The notes under the pieces are model-generated. The model ran no database searches. It saw only the letters and a program-made list of their open reading frames with translations, and was not told the DNA's origin. Both the position numbers and the translations under genes were made by a program. Positions 1-9,776 of a DNA stretch of 40,014 nt are shown here, in pieces. Position 1 is the first letter of the stretch. Each line of letters starts with the position of its first letter. Location of the stretch: assembly GCA_025363585.1 (NCBI GenBank), contig JANYDN010000007.1:1-40014 (forward strand). The letters run 5' to 3'. The DNA is from Verrucomicrobiota bacterium. Lineage in GTDB: Bacteria; Verrucomicrobiota; Verrucomicrobiia; Limisphaerales; UBA9464.

Positions 1-686
1 ATCCGCGCGTCCGGGAAGCGTGCGGCCAACGCGCGCACGGCCTCGATCTCCCGGCTTCCCTCCAGCACGCCGCCCTTCAGCTTGAAATCCCGGAAACCAA
101 ACCGCTCGTGGGCCGCTTCCGCCTGGCGCACGATTTGCGCCGTGTCGAGGGCCTCCTCGTTGCGCAGCCGATGCCATGGTTCCGCGGACCTAGATTCGTC
201 GCGGTAAGGCAAAGGGGTCTTCCGCCGGTCTTCTATATAGAAGAGGTAACCCAACATCTCGACCTCCTCGCGTTGTTGTCCGTCGCCGAGCAAGGCCGCC
301 ACCGGGAGGTCCATGTGTTGGCCGAGGAGGTCGAGCATCGCGCATTCGATCGCGGTCACGGCGTGGATCGCCACCCTGAGGTCGAAGGTCTGCGGCCCGC
401 GTCCGCCGGCATCGCGATCCGAGAACGCGGCGCTCACCGCGGCGATGACTTCCCCGAAACACTCGATCTCGCGCCCGACCACCAAGGGCACCGCGTCCAG
501 CAGGGTCCGGCGGATCTTCTCGCCGCCCGGGACTTCCCCGACGCCGGTGTTCCCGGCGCTGTCTTCCAACACCACCACGTTGCGCGTGAAATAGGGTCCG
601 TGCGCGCCGCTGAGATTCAGGAGCATGCTGTCCTCGCCGGCGACCGGCACCACGCGCATCGCGACGACGGTGGGAGTCGATTTCAT
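1..686 (-). CDS. gudD: Glucarate dehydratase, partial (C-terminus runs off the window)
   Basis: Minus-strand translation from ATG at 686: [75 protein letters not shown]...[71 protein letters not shown], recognisable GudD sequence. Absent from the ORF track because it is open at the window edge. Confidence 0.93.
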   Translation of the reverse strand, partial: MKSTPTVVAMRVVPVAGEDSMLLNLSGAHGPYFTRNVVVLEDSAGNTGVGEVPGGEKIRRTLLDAVPLVVGREIECFGEVIAAVSAAFSDRDAGGRGPQTFDLRVAIHAVTAIECAMLDLLGQHMDLPVAALLGDGQQREEVEMLGYLFYIEDRRKTPLPYRDESRSAEPWHRLRNEEALDTAQIVRQAEAAHERFGFRDFKLKGGVLEGSREIEAVRALAARFPDAR

Positions 687-1906
687 GTGATGGACCGGGG
701 TTTGGCGCGCGCCAGCAAGACAAGTCCCGCGGCGAGGAACGACGTCACGGAAAGGCCATACAAGCCACCCGTAACCGATCCGGTCCGCTTCTCGAGCCAT
801 CCAAATACCGTCGGCGCCACGAATCCCCCAAGGTTGCCGATGGAATTGACCAACGCGAGGATGGGCGCGGCGACCCGGGCATCGAGATACGACTGGGGAA
901 TCGGCCAGAAGAGGGAGGCGGCCGATTTGAAGCCAAGCGCGGCAAAGCAGATGGCGACGAACGCGAATATAGGTCCCCCGGTCGTCGACAGGAACATCCC
1001 GACGCCAGCGACCACCAAGGCCGCCGATACCCAGGCCTGCGGCATCCGATGGCGCGCCGAGGCGATCGCGGCGAGGTACATGCCGAGGATCGCCACCGTC
1101 CACGGAATCGAATTCAGGAATCCGACCTGCAAGTCGGAGAGGTCGCCCATGTTCCTTATGATCTTGGGCAGCCAAAACGTCGCGGCATACAAGGTGAGTT
1201 GGATGGCGAGGTAGACGCCGCAGAACAGGGCGATCTGCGGGTCACGCAACGAAGCCAGCGCGCCGGATCGGCCGTTTCCCCGCTCGCCGCGCCCGCGTTG
1301 TTCCGTGGCGAGGGCCGATTCCAACGCGTCCTTCTCATCCGCGGTCAGCCATCGCGCGTCCCGCGGCAGCGAATCGAGCCAGAACCAAGCGAACACGCCG
1401 ACGACCACGGAGAAGAGCCCCTCGACCAACAGCATCGTGCGCCAACCGTTGAACCCAAACCCACTGAGTTTGAGCAAGGCGCCGGAGAGCGGTCCCGAGA
1501 GCACCGAGGCGATCGCGGAACCCGACAGGAAGATCGCCACGGCCTTGCCCCGTTCCGCGGCGGGCAGCCAGCGGGTGAAACAATAGATGACGCCGGGAAA
1601 GAACCCCGCCTCGGCCGCGCCGAGCGCGAATCGAAGCCAATGGAACTGCGCCACCGATCCGACGAACGCCATCGACGACGCCACGATTCCCCACGAGACC
1701 GTGATGCGCGCGAGCCAGATCCGCGCGCCGACCTTTTCGAGCAGGATATTGGAAGGCACCTCGAAGACGGCGTATCCCACGAAGAACAGCCCGGCTCCCA
1801 AGCCATAGGCCGCCGCGTCCAACCCAAGGTCCGCCTTGAGGTATTTCTCGACGAATCCCACGTTGACCCGGTCGATATAGTTCGCGACGAACATCACGAC
1901 GAACAA
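683..1906 (-). CDS. gudP: MFS transporter, ACS/glucarate permease type (start uncertain; open frame extends to ~1968 without an ATG)
   Basis: [62 protein letters not shown]... typical ACS-family MFS; lies between gudD and the KDG dehydratase gene. The track start codon at 1906 is TTG and appears to truncate the N-terminus. Confidence 0.85.
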   Translation of the reverse strand: MFVVMFVANYIDRVNVGFVEKYLKADLGLDAAAYGLGAGLFFVGYAVFEVPSNILLEKVGARIWLARITVSWGIVASSMAFVGSVAQFHWLRFALGAAEAGFFPGVIYCFTRWLPAAERGKAVAIFLSGSAIASVLSGPLSGALLKLSGFGFNGWRTMLLVEGLFSVVVGVFAWFWLDSLPRDARWLTADEKDALESALATEQRGRGERGNGRSGALASLRDPQIALFCGVYLAIQLTLYAATFWLPKIIRNMGDLSDLQVGFLNSIPWTVAILGMYLAAIASARHRMPQAWVSAALVVAGVGMFLSTTGGPIFAFVAICFAALGFKSAASLFWPIPQSYLDARVAAPILALVNSIGNLGGFVAPTVFGWLEKRTGSVTGGLYGLSVTSFLAAGLVLLARAKPRSIT

Positions 1907-1972
1907 CGGAAGGATCCGTGCCCGGGCCTTTGATACGGTCGATTGGAGGGAAGCGTTGGAAATGGGCGGGGG

Positions 1973-2884
1973 TTATTGCGGACCCATTTTGTCGATCAAC
2001 GCGGCGAGCCTCGCGGTCTCGTCGGACTTGAGTTCGGTGAGCGGGGCGCGCACCGGACCCGCGTCGCGGCCCACGATCCGCGCGCCCGCCTTGATGATGC
2101 TCACGGCATAGCCCGCGCCCTTGTTGCGGATTTCAAGAAACGGGAGGAAGAACGCGTCGAGGAGGCGGTTCACGGTCGCGTGGTCGTCGTTTGCGAGCGC
2201 GCGGTAGAATTCCATCGCGGTGCGCGGGATGAAATTGAACACCGCGGACGAGTACACCGGCACGCCCATCGCCTTGTAGGCGGCGGCGTAGACCTCGGCG
2301 GTGGGAAGTCCGCCGAGATAGCTAAATCGATCCCCGAGACGGCGCCGGATCGAGACCATGAGCTCGATGTCGCCCAACCCATCCTTGTAGCCGACAAGGT
2401 TCGGGTTCTCGGCGGCGAGCTTCTCGAGGTGGCTTGCCTGCAGGCGGCAGACGTTGCGGTTATAGACCACGACGCCGATCGCGACCGACTTGCAGACCTG
2501 GTCCACGTGCAACGCGACGCCGTCCTGGCTCGCCTCGGAGAGATAATGCGGGAGCAGCAGGATTCCCTTGGCACCGAGCCGTTCGGCCTCGCGCGCGTAT
2601 TGGATGGCCACGCGTGTAGGTCCGCCCGCGCCCGCCAGGATCGGCACGAGGCCCTGGCAGGTATCGACGGCGGTCTTGACGATGCGCGTGTATTCGGTGG
2701 GTTCCAGCGAGAAGAATTCGCCCGTGCCCCCGGCCGCGAAAAGGGCCGAAGCCCCGTACGGCGCGAGCCACTCGAGGCGCTTTCGATAGGTATCGGCGCG
2801 GAAATCGCCGTGCACGTCGAAATCGGTGACGGGAAACGAGAGCAGGCCCGAGGACAGCGTGGATTTGAGTTCGAGGGGGGACAT
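1973..2884 (-). CDS. kdgD: 5-dehydro-4-deoxyglucarate dehydratase (DHDPS/NAL superfamily)
   Basis: [73 protein letters not shown]... highly characteristic of EC 4.2.1.41 enzymes; start taken at ATG 2884, not the longer track ORF start inside the repeat element. Confidence 0.92.
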   Translation of the reverse strand: MSPLELKSTLSSGLLSFPVTDFDVHGDFRADTYRKRLEWLAPYGASALFAAGGTGEFFSLEPTEYTRIVKTAVDTCQGLVPILAGAGGPTRVAIQYAREAERLGAKGILLLPHYLSEASQDGVALHVDQVCKSVAIGVVVYNRNVCRLQASHLEKLAAENPNLVGYKDGLGDIELMVSIRRRLGDRFSYLGGLPTAEVYAAAYKAMGVPVYSSAVFNFIPRTAMEFYRALANDDHATVNRLLDAFFLPFLEIRNKGAGYAVSIIKAGARIVGRDAGPVRAPLTELKSDETARLAALIDKMGPQ

Positions 2885-2985
2885 CGTGTCGTGGACTGGA
2901 AGGAACGGGGGCGATGGAACGTCGCGGGCAAGAATCAGGGACGCGGCGGATTTGTCGAGGAGGGAGGCGCGACACGGGGCCGCCG

Positions 2986-3448
2986 GGGCCCATCTTGACA
3001 CTGCCCCCGAATTCAAAAGCGTGGAAGGAGGCGCCCTTGCGCTGGGCTCTGGGTGAACGGTGGACGCGCCAGTGAATTCGGGGTGTTTCACGCCGGGCTA
3101 CAAAACCGATTTCGGTTTGTTTGTCGGAGGGACCACCATTTTCGGGGGGGCGCATGATCCTTTCAAAGCATCCCGGGAAACCCATCGGATCTTCTTTCCA
3201 AAGCTTTTCGTGTGTTTCGTGTGTTTCGTGTGGTTCGTGGTTCACCCACCCAACTGGATGCAAGCCGAGCAGGCCGTGGCATTTGCATCCACGAACCACA
3301 CGAACCACACGAAAAGTTGGGGTGCCCGCCGAGGGGTTTCGGAATTGATTGCAACAACGTCAGGGTGTTTCGCCCGGTCCCACTTCGTCGATTTCGGTTG
3401 GTCGACGACCAGCCTCAGACTTTTCGGGGGCAGTCTCCGGATGCGCCC
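2986..3448 (+). mobile_element. MITE-like non-autonomous element, copy 1 (463 bp)
   Basis: TIR GGGCCCATCTTGACACTGCCCCCGAA at left and ...TTCGGGGGCAGTCTCCGGATGCGCCC at right; 9-bp flanks gggccgccg (2977-2985) / gggcggccg (3449-3457), one mismatch; internal homology to copies 2 and 3. Confidence 0.85.
3204..3316. repeat. 9-bp-periodic inverted repeat (hairpin) inside MITE copy 1
   Basis: Left arm cttttcgtgtgtttcgtgtgtttcgtgtggttcgtgg (four ~9-bp units), right arm ccacgaaccacacgaaccacacgaaaag (three units), complementary over ~28 bp. Confidence 0.85.
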
Positions 3449-3470
3449 GGGCGGCCGCCCTACGCCGGTT

Positions 3471-4650
3471 CTAACGCGCCAACCTATAGAATCCCGGTGC
3501 CTCGCCGGCCGGGATTACGACCTCGAGCCAGTCCCCGCCACGCTCTGGTTCGCCCGCGACCTTATACCACGCGCCGCCCAGGAGGGCCGTGGATCGCTGG
3601 AATTCCCAGCCCCGGTTTGCCGCGGGCCATGACGCGATCACCCCGCCGTCGCCCGCCGGGTCCACCCTCAGGTGCAACGCGGGCACCACCAGGGGCCGTG
3701 CGAACACCGCCAGGCTGCTCCCGACCGCACGACCCCTCGCGCCGTCGCTCGGCACGTTCGCCATCCGCGGCACGGGATCGGCGATGGACATCGACGTCGA
3801 CCCATCGCCATCCAGATTCAGCGCCTCGACCACGTGGTAATCGCGGATCAACAAGTCGGCAATTTCCCCCACGGTCATTCCCAGGGTGCCGCCGGATTCG
3901 TCGACGGTGAACAACACCAGCGTGGCGTTGTCCGCGGCGAGCCCGATGGCCGTGCGCGCGCGCAGGGCGTTGTACCAGGAATAGCTGTCGGAATAGACGG
4001 TGCTGGGCATGAGTCCGTCGGGCGGCCCGGTATAAGTCGGGATGGTCTTTGCGCCGCCCGCCACGATCCGCGCGCTCCCGGAGACCGCGGTCCAAAGCGC
4101 GGCCGGCTCCAGGACCCGGCGGTTTTCGGGATCCGCCGGATCGCGGTGGACGATTCGGGCGTGGTTCCCCGGATCGATGTTCAGCGCCGGCGCGAACTGG
4201 ACGATGGCGAACGATTGGGTCGAGAACTCGTTCGTGATCGGCTGCGGTTCGAACGGCGAGACGACCACTCCCTCGGATACGGCAAACCCCACGAGGTTGG
4301 CGTTGGTGTCGGGCGTGGTGAACGGCAGGTAGAAATGGGCGTTGATGGCCAATTGCGCCCGCTCCTGCGTCATGAAATCGATCGTCGTCTGTCGGACGGT
4401 GTCCCGCGTGCCGGCGCGCGGGCTGAGTTTGAACCGGATGCCGGGAGCCCGGAGATCCACGAGCGCGACGTGCATGTTCAACGGGCGCGGCACCATTTCG
4501 ACGCGCGTGATCAGGGTGATTCCCTCGAACGGGTGCGTGGCCACTTCCCCCGAGCAGGAAAGGACGAAACCCAGGATGCCTGCGGCAAACGCCCGCGCGC
4601 TCCGGATGGATGTTTCCGAAAAACCGCTCGTCACGATCCGAGGATTGCCG
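3471..4650 (-). CDS. Phosphodiester glycosidase family (NAGPA-domain) secreted/lipoprotein
   Basis: ...AQLAINAHFYLPF...VALNLDGDGSTSMSIADPV..., NAGPA-type LDG(D/G)GST motif; N-terminal hydrophobic stretch AAGILGFVLSCSGEV resembles a lipoprotein signal. Exact start uncertain: the track start 4727 lies inside MITE copy 2. Confidence 0.78.
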
Positions 4651-4696
4651 CCCGTTTGCCCGACGGCCAGTCGATTTCTCGGCGGACGGACCCTGG

Positions 4697-5176
4697 GGGC
4701 GCATCTTGACACTGCCCTCGAATTCAAAAGCCTTGGAGAAGGCGCCCTTGCGCTGGGTTCTGGGTGAACGGTGGCCGCGTCGGTGAATTCGGCGTGTTTC
4801 GCGCGGTCCTACAAAACCGATTTCGGTTTGTACGTTGGAGCGACCAGAATCTTCGGGGAGCGGTTTGCGAATGAGCCCGCTCGGAAAGTGAGACCCTTTC
4901 AAAGCATCCCCGGCAACCCATCGAATCTCCTTTCCGGAGCTTTTCGTGTGTTTCGTGTGTTTCGTGGTTCAACTCCCCAACTTGATCCAAGCCGTGGAAG
5001 TCCGTGGAATTTGCATCCACGAAATACACGAACCACACGAAAAGTTGAGGCGCCCGCCGAGGGAGCTTCGGAATTGATTGCAACAACGTCAGGGAGTTTC
5101 GCTCGATCCCACTTCGTCGATTTCGGTTGGTCAATGGCAGCCCCGGACTTTTCGGGGACAGTGTCCGGATGCGCCC
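4697..5176 (+). mobile_element. MITE-like non-autonomous element, copy 2 (480 bp)
   Basis: TIR GGGCGCATCTTGACACTGCCCTCGAATT / ...TTTTCGGGGACAGTGTCCGGATGCGCCC; perfect 9-bp target duplication GGACCCTGG at 4688-4696 and 5177-5185; internal 9-bp hairpin arms at 4940-4970 and 5017-5044. Confidence 0.92.
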
Positions 5177-5285
5177 GGACCCTGGCGCGCGCCGGCCCGC
5201 GGCCAGAAGACAATGGCTTATACGCACGGCTTTCCGAGCGGGAGCGCTGCCCCTCACGGGGCAAAAGCATTCCGAATTCCCGGTA

Positions 5286-6054
5286 TCACCGGCTGTGGCG
5301 CAGCAACCAGTCGTATAAGTCGGGCTCGTTGTAGGCGTGGGTCCACGAATCATGGCCGTCGTCGGGATACATCGTCAGCTTGATATCGGTGACCTTGGCC
5401 TTCTGGAACGACTCGACCATGCGCTCGCTTTCGGACGGCGGCACGACGTCGTCCTTGCCGCCGTGGAATGCCCAGACCGCGAGTGTCTTCAACGCGTCCT
5501 TTTGCGCGGGCAGGAGCGCCCGGATGCGATCGCCGCCCCCCGCACACCGGCGCGACGGCCGCGAAATGCTCGGGATGCCGCGACGCGAGCGCCCAGGTCC
5601 CGTAGCCGCCCATGCTCAATCCCGTCACGTAGACCCGCTTGGTATCCACGTGCATCTCGGTTTCCAGGCGATGCAGCAGGCCCAACAACGCCTCGTCGTC
5701 CCAAACTTTCCCTTCCGGGCATTGGGGCGAGGCGAGGATGAACGGGAACTGCCGCCCCTGCCCCACCAGTTTCGGCGGGCCGTGGACCGCGACCTTCGTA
5801 AGGTTCGTGCCGCGCTCGCCCGCGCCATGGAGGAACAACACCAACGGCCATTGTTTCGTCGGGTTGGCGTCATAGTCCTTCGGCACGTAGAGAAGGTATT
5901 GGTACGCGTTGGTCTTGGTGACCACCTCGGAAAAGGACTGCGGTGTCTGCGCGCCGGGCCGGGGAACGACGCGATGGACGCTCGAAGTGGACCCGGCGCA
6001 ACCGGCCAAAAGCGCCAATGCCAATGCCGCGACGACGGGGACCGGGGATTTCAT
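5286..6054 (-). pseudogene. Alpha/beta-hydrolase (esterase/phospholipase-like) lipoprotein interrupted by a 1-nt frameshift at a C6 run
   Basis: Frame 1: MKSPVPVVAALALALLAGCAGS...WPLVLFLHGAGERGTN...VYVTGLSMGGYGTWALASRHPEHFAAVAPVCGG then frame 2: ...MKTLAVWAFHGGKDDVVPPSESERMVESF...DDGHDSWTHAYNEPDLYDWLLRHSR (5286-5492). Removing one base of the C6 run at 5546-5551 joins them as VCGGGDRIRALLPAQKDALKTLAVW. Confidence 0.8.
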
Positions 6055-6281
6055 GCACGGAGAATGCGGCGGACGTTCGCCGCGCGCCAAGCATGGATCT
6101 GCGCCCGCAACCACGGACCGGAACGAGCGATCCAGGAATTCACGGGAGGTAACGCAGGCCACGGAGATGGGGACTGGAACAGGTGGAGGGATGGGACGCG
6201 TTCTGAAACCCAATGCTTTGAGAAGAGCGACACTCGGATGCCGCGATCCAATCGTCCAAACCCCTGTTCGATACATTTTAC

Positions 6282-6378
6282 CACGGAAATCACGGAAATC
6301 ACTGAATGCAAGCCGCCTTGGTTCCCTGACCGGTGAACCGTTTTACGGTTCCGTGGTTTCCGTGGTTCAATTCCGCCG
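6282..6378. repeat. 9-bp-periodic hairpin element (different unit from the MITE hairpins)
   Basis: Left arm ttttaccacggaaatcacggaaatcactgaa, right arm ttccgtggtttccgtggttcaattc; arms complementary, unit CACGGAAAT. Confidence 0.75.
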
Positions 6379-6392
6379 CCCTCCCATCCCAT

Positions 6393-6794
6393 TCATTCCA
6401 GAAACCGGTTTCTATATTCCGGCGCCGGCATAAGACATGAGGTCGACTTGCCGAACCACCGGAAGCGGTTTCGGGCGATCCAATCGTACACCCAATCGCG
6501 GATCGGACGCGGGACGACGAGAAAGACCCGGGCCAACGTCCAAATGCCACCGAGACCGGCCGCGACGCGCAGGGCGGCGTCGCTTTTCATATAAGCCTTA
6601 CCTCCTTCCATGAGCACCACGCTTTCCAGCCGTGCGGCATCAATCCCGAAGGGTGCCAGAAGGCGTCCGGCCGCCGCGGACTGGAGCGGGGCATACCGGA
6701 AGCGTCCCTTGCGGTCGCGCGGCAGCACGAACCGCACGGCACGATCACAGAGATGGCAGACGCCATCGAATACCAACACGGGACCCTCGTTCAT
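6393..6794 (-). CDS. Thiol-disulfide oxidoreductase DCC family (DUF393)
   Basis: MNEGPVLVFDGVCHLCDRAVRFVLPRDRKGRFRYAPLQS..., DGVCxLC motif and PRD. Confidence 0.88.
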   Translation of the reverse strand: MNEGPVLVFDGVCHLCDRAVRFVLPRDRKGRFRYAPLQSAAAGRLLAPFGIDAARLESVVLMEGGKAYMKSDAALRVAAGLGGIWTLARVFLVVPRPIRDWVYDWIARNRFRWFGKSTSCLMPAPEYRNRFLE

Positions 6795-6825
6795 GCGGGC
6801 AATTCCAATTCCAGCGCCGGCCGGC

Positions 6826-7380
6826 CTATAGCCCGACGTGCGCCATGATCCGGCCCGTGGCCGTCCCGACGTCCACGTACCGGGTGTCGATCGTTAGTTC
6901 CGGACCGTGCGGCGTCTCATAGGGATCGTCGAGTCCGCTCACGTTGCGGATTTGTCCGCGGCGCGCGCGGGCGTAGAGGCCCTTGGGATCCCGCCTTTCG
7001 CATTCCTCGAGCGGCGTGCTGACGTGTACCTCCACGAAACGCGCGCAGAGTTGCCGGGCGAATCCGCGCGAGGCCCGGTAGGGGGAAATCAACGAAACCA
7101 CCACCCAGACGCCGTGCTTCGCGAGCAACGAGGCGACGAAGCCCACGCGCCGGACGTGCCCGTCGCGGTCGGCCGCGGAGAAGCCGGTGCCGGGAAGCAG
7201 ATCGCGGATGCGGTCGCCGTCGAGTTCCTCGACCGGCAGGCCAAGCGCGCGGAGCCGCGCCGCAACCGCGGCGGCAAGCGTGCTTTTGCCCGCACCGGAA
7301 AGGCCGGTGAACCACACGACGGGCGCGGTGCGCGGTGCCGGGGAGATTGGGACCGGGTCGATGGGCGCGGGATCGGGCAT
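6826..7380 (-). CDS. cysC: Adenylylsulfate (APS) kinase, copy 1
   Basis: VVWFTGLSGAGKSTLAAAVAARLRALGLPVEELDGDRIRDLLPGTGFSAADRDGHVRRVGFVASLLAKHGVWVVVSLISPYRASR...FVEVHVSTPLEECERRDPKGLYARARRGQIRNVSGLDDPYETP. Confidence 0.93.
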   Translation of the reverse strand: MPDPAPIDPVPISPAPRTAPVVWFTGLSGAGKSTLAAAVAARLRALGLPVEELDGDRIRDLLPGTGFSAADRDGHVRRVGFVASLLAKHGVWVVVSLISPYRASRGFARQLCARFVEVHVSTPLEECERRDPKGLYARARRGQIRNVSGLDDPYETPHGPELTIDTRYVDVGTATGRIMAHVGL

Positions 7381-7627
7381 GGCTATATAAGTCGGACCGG
7401 TGCAAATATTTTACAGGAGGAAACGGAGAAAACAGAGACGAGGCAATTGCATGGATCCGGATATGAACCGCGTGGCGCATCGTGTTCGCCCGGAAAGTGC
7501 CGGGCAAGTAGCAACCTTGCATCCCTGCCATCGTCTCCCTACGGGCCCGCCCGAGGGCTTGCTCCCGGCCCGTTGCCCATCGACAACCGCCCGATTGCAC
7601 GGCTCCATCCGGGACGCACGCCCATCG

Positions 7628-8941
7628 ATGAATCGCCCACCCTCCAATCCTCGACATCCGGCCGTGGGACCCGGCGTCGCGAAGAAGGTACTCTCCGCGT
7701 TGATCGGGGATCCGCACCGCTTCCCGCTCGAGCATCGGCTCTTCAACAGTGTCGGGTTGCTCAACGCCGTCACCAACATCGGCGGCGTCGCCACGCTGTT
7801 CCTCATCCGGGACTCGGCGGTCTTGGTGGCGTTGAACCTCGGGATCGGCTTGGTATTCCTCGGCTTCTATTTGCTCTCGCGATTCGGGGGACGTTACCGG
7901 CCGTTGTATTGGCCGTTCGTGGTCACGATCGCGGTCTTCCTGTTCGCCAATATCCTGTTCAACGCCGGATCCAACGGCGGCGCCGTTTGGTATCTGGTGC
8001 CCGGATTGGTGATCGCCGTCGCCCTGTCGGCGCGCACCCGCGACGCGGTGATCTCCGGCATGTTGTTCGGCGGGACGGCGCTCGGCGTGCTCGCCGTCGA
8101 AATGCTGCGGCCCGGCTGGATCCATGCGTACGCGACGTCCGGCGACCGACTCACCGACGTCGCGGCGAACATGCTGTTCGCCCAACTCTTCACCGGCGGG
8201 CTTGTGTTGCTCTACGCGAAATCGCTCAACGCCGAACGGCATCGTTCCGATGTCCTCCTTCTCAATGTCCTTCCGCGGCCAATCGCCGACGAACTGAAGC
8301 GGACCTCGCGGGTGGTTCCCGTCCACTACGACGCCGCCACCGTGCTCTTCTCGGATTTCGTCGGCTTCACCGGCATCGCGGAAAACCTGACGCCGACGGA
8401 CCTCATCGCGCGCCTCGACCGTTCGTTCCAGGAATTCGACGCGTTGGTGCAGGCGGACGGGCTCGAGAAGATCAAGACGATCGGGGACGCCTACCTGGCC
8501 GTCGGCGGAATTCCCGTCGCCAACCGGACGCATCCGGTCGACTGCGTGCTGGCGGCCCTGGCGATGGTCCGCGCCACCGATCGACTCCGTGTGGAACACG
8601 AGGCGCGCGGCGAGCCGGCGTGGGGAATCCGCATCGGCATCCATACCGGCCCGCTCGTGGCCGGGGTGATCGGGACCGAGAAATTCGCGTATGACGTCTG
8701 GGGGGACACCGTGAACACGGCAAGCCGGCTGGAATCGTCGGGCGTGCCCGGACGTGTCAACCTGTCGGAATCAACCTACCAACGGGTCCGCGACTTCTTC
8801 GAATGCGAACACCGCGGACAGGTGGCGGCGAAAGGCAAGGGTGAGATCGGCATGTTCCTCGTCGTCGGACTCCGCCCCGAATTCACCGACGACGGCATCG
8901 AACCCAATGCAAGATTCAAGGCACGCCTTGCAGCAGGCTGA
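7628..8941 (+). CDS. Membrane-anchored class III adenylate/guanylate cyclase
   Basis: N-terminal multi-TM region (LFNSVGLLNAVTNIGGVATLFLIRD...), then VLFSDFVGFTGIAENLTPTDLIARLDRSFQEFDALVQADGLEKIKTIGDAYLAVGG...GIRIGIHTGPLVAGVIGTEKFAYDVWGDTVNTASRLES. Confidence 0.9.
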   Translation: MNRPPSNPRHPAVGPGVAKKVLSALIGDPHRFPLEHRLFNSVGLLNAVTNIGGVATLFLIRDSAVLVALNLGIGLVFLGFYLLSRFGGRYRPLYWPFVVTIAVFLFANILFNAGSNGGAVWYLVPGLVIAVALSARTRDAVISGMLFGGTALGVLAVEMLRPGWIHAYATSGDRLTDVAANMLFAQLFTGGLVLLYAKSLNAERHRSDVLLLNVLPRPIADELKRTSRVVPVHYDAATVLFSDFVGFTGIAENLTPTDLIARLDRSFQEFDALVQADGLEKIKTIGDAYLAVGGIPVANRTHPVDCVLAALAMVRATDRLRVEHEARGEPAWGIRIGIHTGPLVAGVIGTEKFAYDVWGDTVNTASRLESSGVPGRVNLSESTYQRVRDFFECEHRGQVAAKGKGEIGMFLVVGLRPEFTDDGIEPNARFKARLAAG

Positions 8942-9062
8942 TCTCTTTCCCGCCCAACCCAGCCGTGCACGGACTTGGATTCGGAAAATGAAAGCAGCGA
9001 GGCGACGCCGCTCTTGCGGCCTGTTGAGTTAACGGGAACCCCGATTCAACCGGACGGGCAAA

Positions 9063-9776
9063 CTACTCGGCCCCTCGCACGTCCTCGAACGAACTCAACT
9101 CGATCCCCCCGGCGACGATCGCATCGCGCACGCGAGGATCGCAGAGCGTCGTGACCTCGATCGATCGCTCGGACTTATACACGGATTCCACGTCGTCGCC
9201 CTCGCCCGGATGGCAGCCCATCTCGGTGATGCCGGTACCGAGCGACGCGATCGTGCGCACGAGCGATTCCACCGAGAGCTGTTCGTGGCAGGGTTCACCG
9301 CGGTTGGATTGCCCGTAGAAGTCGCCGCGGTAACGCACCCGCGCGTCGTCGTCGCGCAGCACGATGCCCATCGCGCGCGCCGCGGCCCGCGCGAGCGAGA
9401 GCACGGGTTCGTGGCGGTGGACGTGTTGGTGCGAGTCGAGATGCGTTGGATCGCGGCCCACGAACCCACGGAACAACGCCAGTTGCCGTTCCACTTCGCG
9501 GGCCACCGCCACGGCGTCGGCGGTGTCCACCACGCTATATAAGATCCGCCATTCGCCGTCGCGGTATTCCCATTCGCATAGGTCCAGATGCAGCCCGATG
9601 GAAAGCGCCGGACAGGACTTTGCCGCCTCGACGGCCTCGCGAGCGGCTGGCCCGCGCACCATCAGGCTCGTGCTGGTCACGATCCCATCCGCGTGCGCCC
9701 GAAGAATACCTCGGTTGATACCGGGCGTGAGCCCGAAGTCGTCGGCATTCACAATCAAGCGACGCGGATCGATCAT
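9063..9776 (-). CDS. ChbG/YdjC-like carbohydrate deacetylase
   Basis: MIDPRRLIVNADDFGLTPGINRGILRAHADGIVTSTSLMVRGPAAREAV...SIGLHLDLCE...THLDSHQHVHRHEPVLSLAR, NADDFG and DSHQHVH motifs. Confidence 0.88.
   Translation of the reverse strand: MIDPRRLIVNADDFGLTPGINRGILRAHADGIVTSTSLMVRGPAAREAVEAAKSCPALSIGLHLDLCEWEYRDGEWRILYSVVDTADAVAVAREVERQLALFRGFVGRDPTHLDSHQHVHRHEPVLSLARAAARAMGIVLRDDDARVRYRGDFYGQSNRGEPCHEQLSVESLVRTIASLGTGITEMGCHPGEGDDVESVYKSERSIEVTTLCDPRVRDAIVAGGIELSSFEDVRGAE

Noticed and set aside
2991-3000. TTGACA in the MITE TIR as an outward promoter
   Set aside because: The hexamer points into the element at both ends and no convincing -10 at suitable spacing was found.
1973-3091. Longer 372-aa form of the KDG dehydratase starting in the MITE
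   Set aside because: The N-terminal extension translates MITE sequence; family members begin at MSPxELK, here ATG 2884.
3204-3316. CRISPR array
   Set aside because: Repeats are contiguous 9-bp units in inverted arms without regular unique spacers, and no cas genes are present.
3060-3632. Small ORFs through the MITEs (CFVCFVWFV, NHTNHT, HETHETHEK peptides)
   Set aside because: Generated by the 9-bp repeat units; differing frames and indels between copies indicate they are not translated genes.
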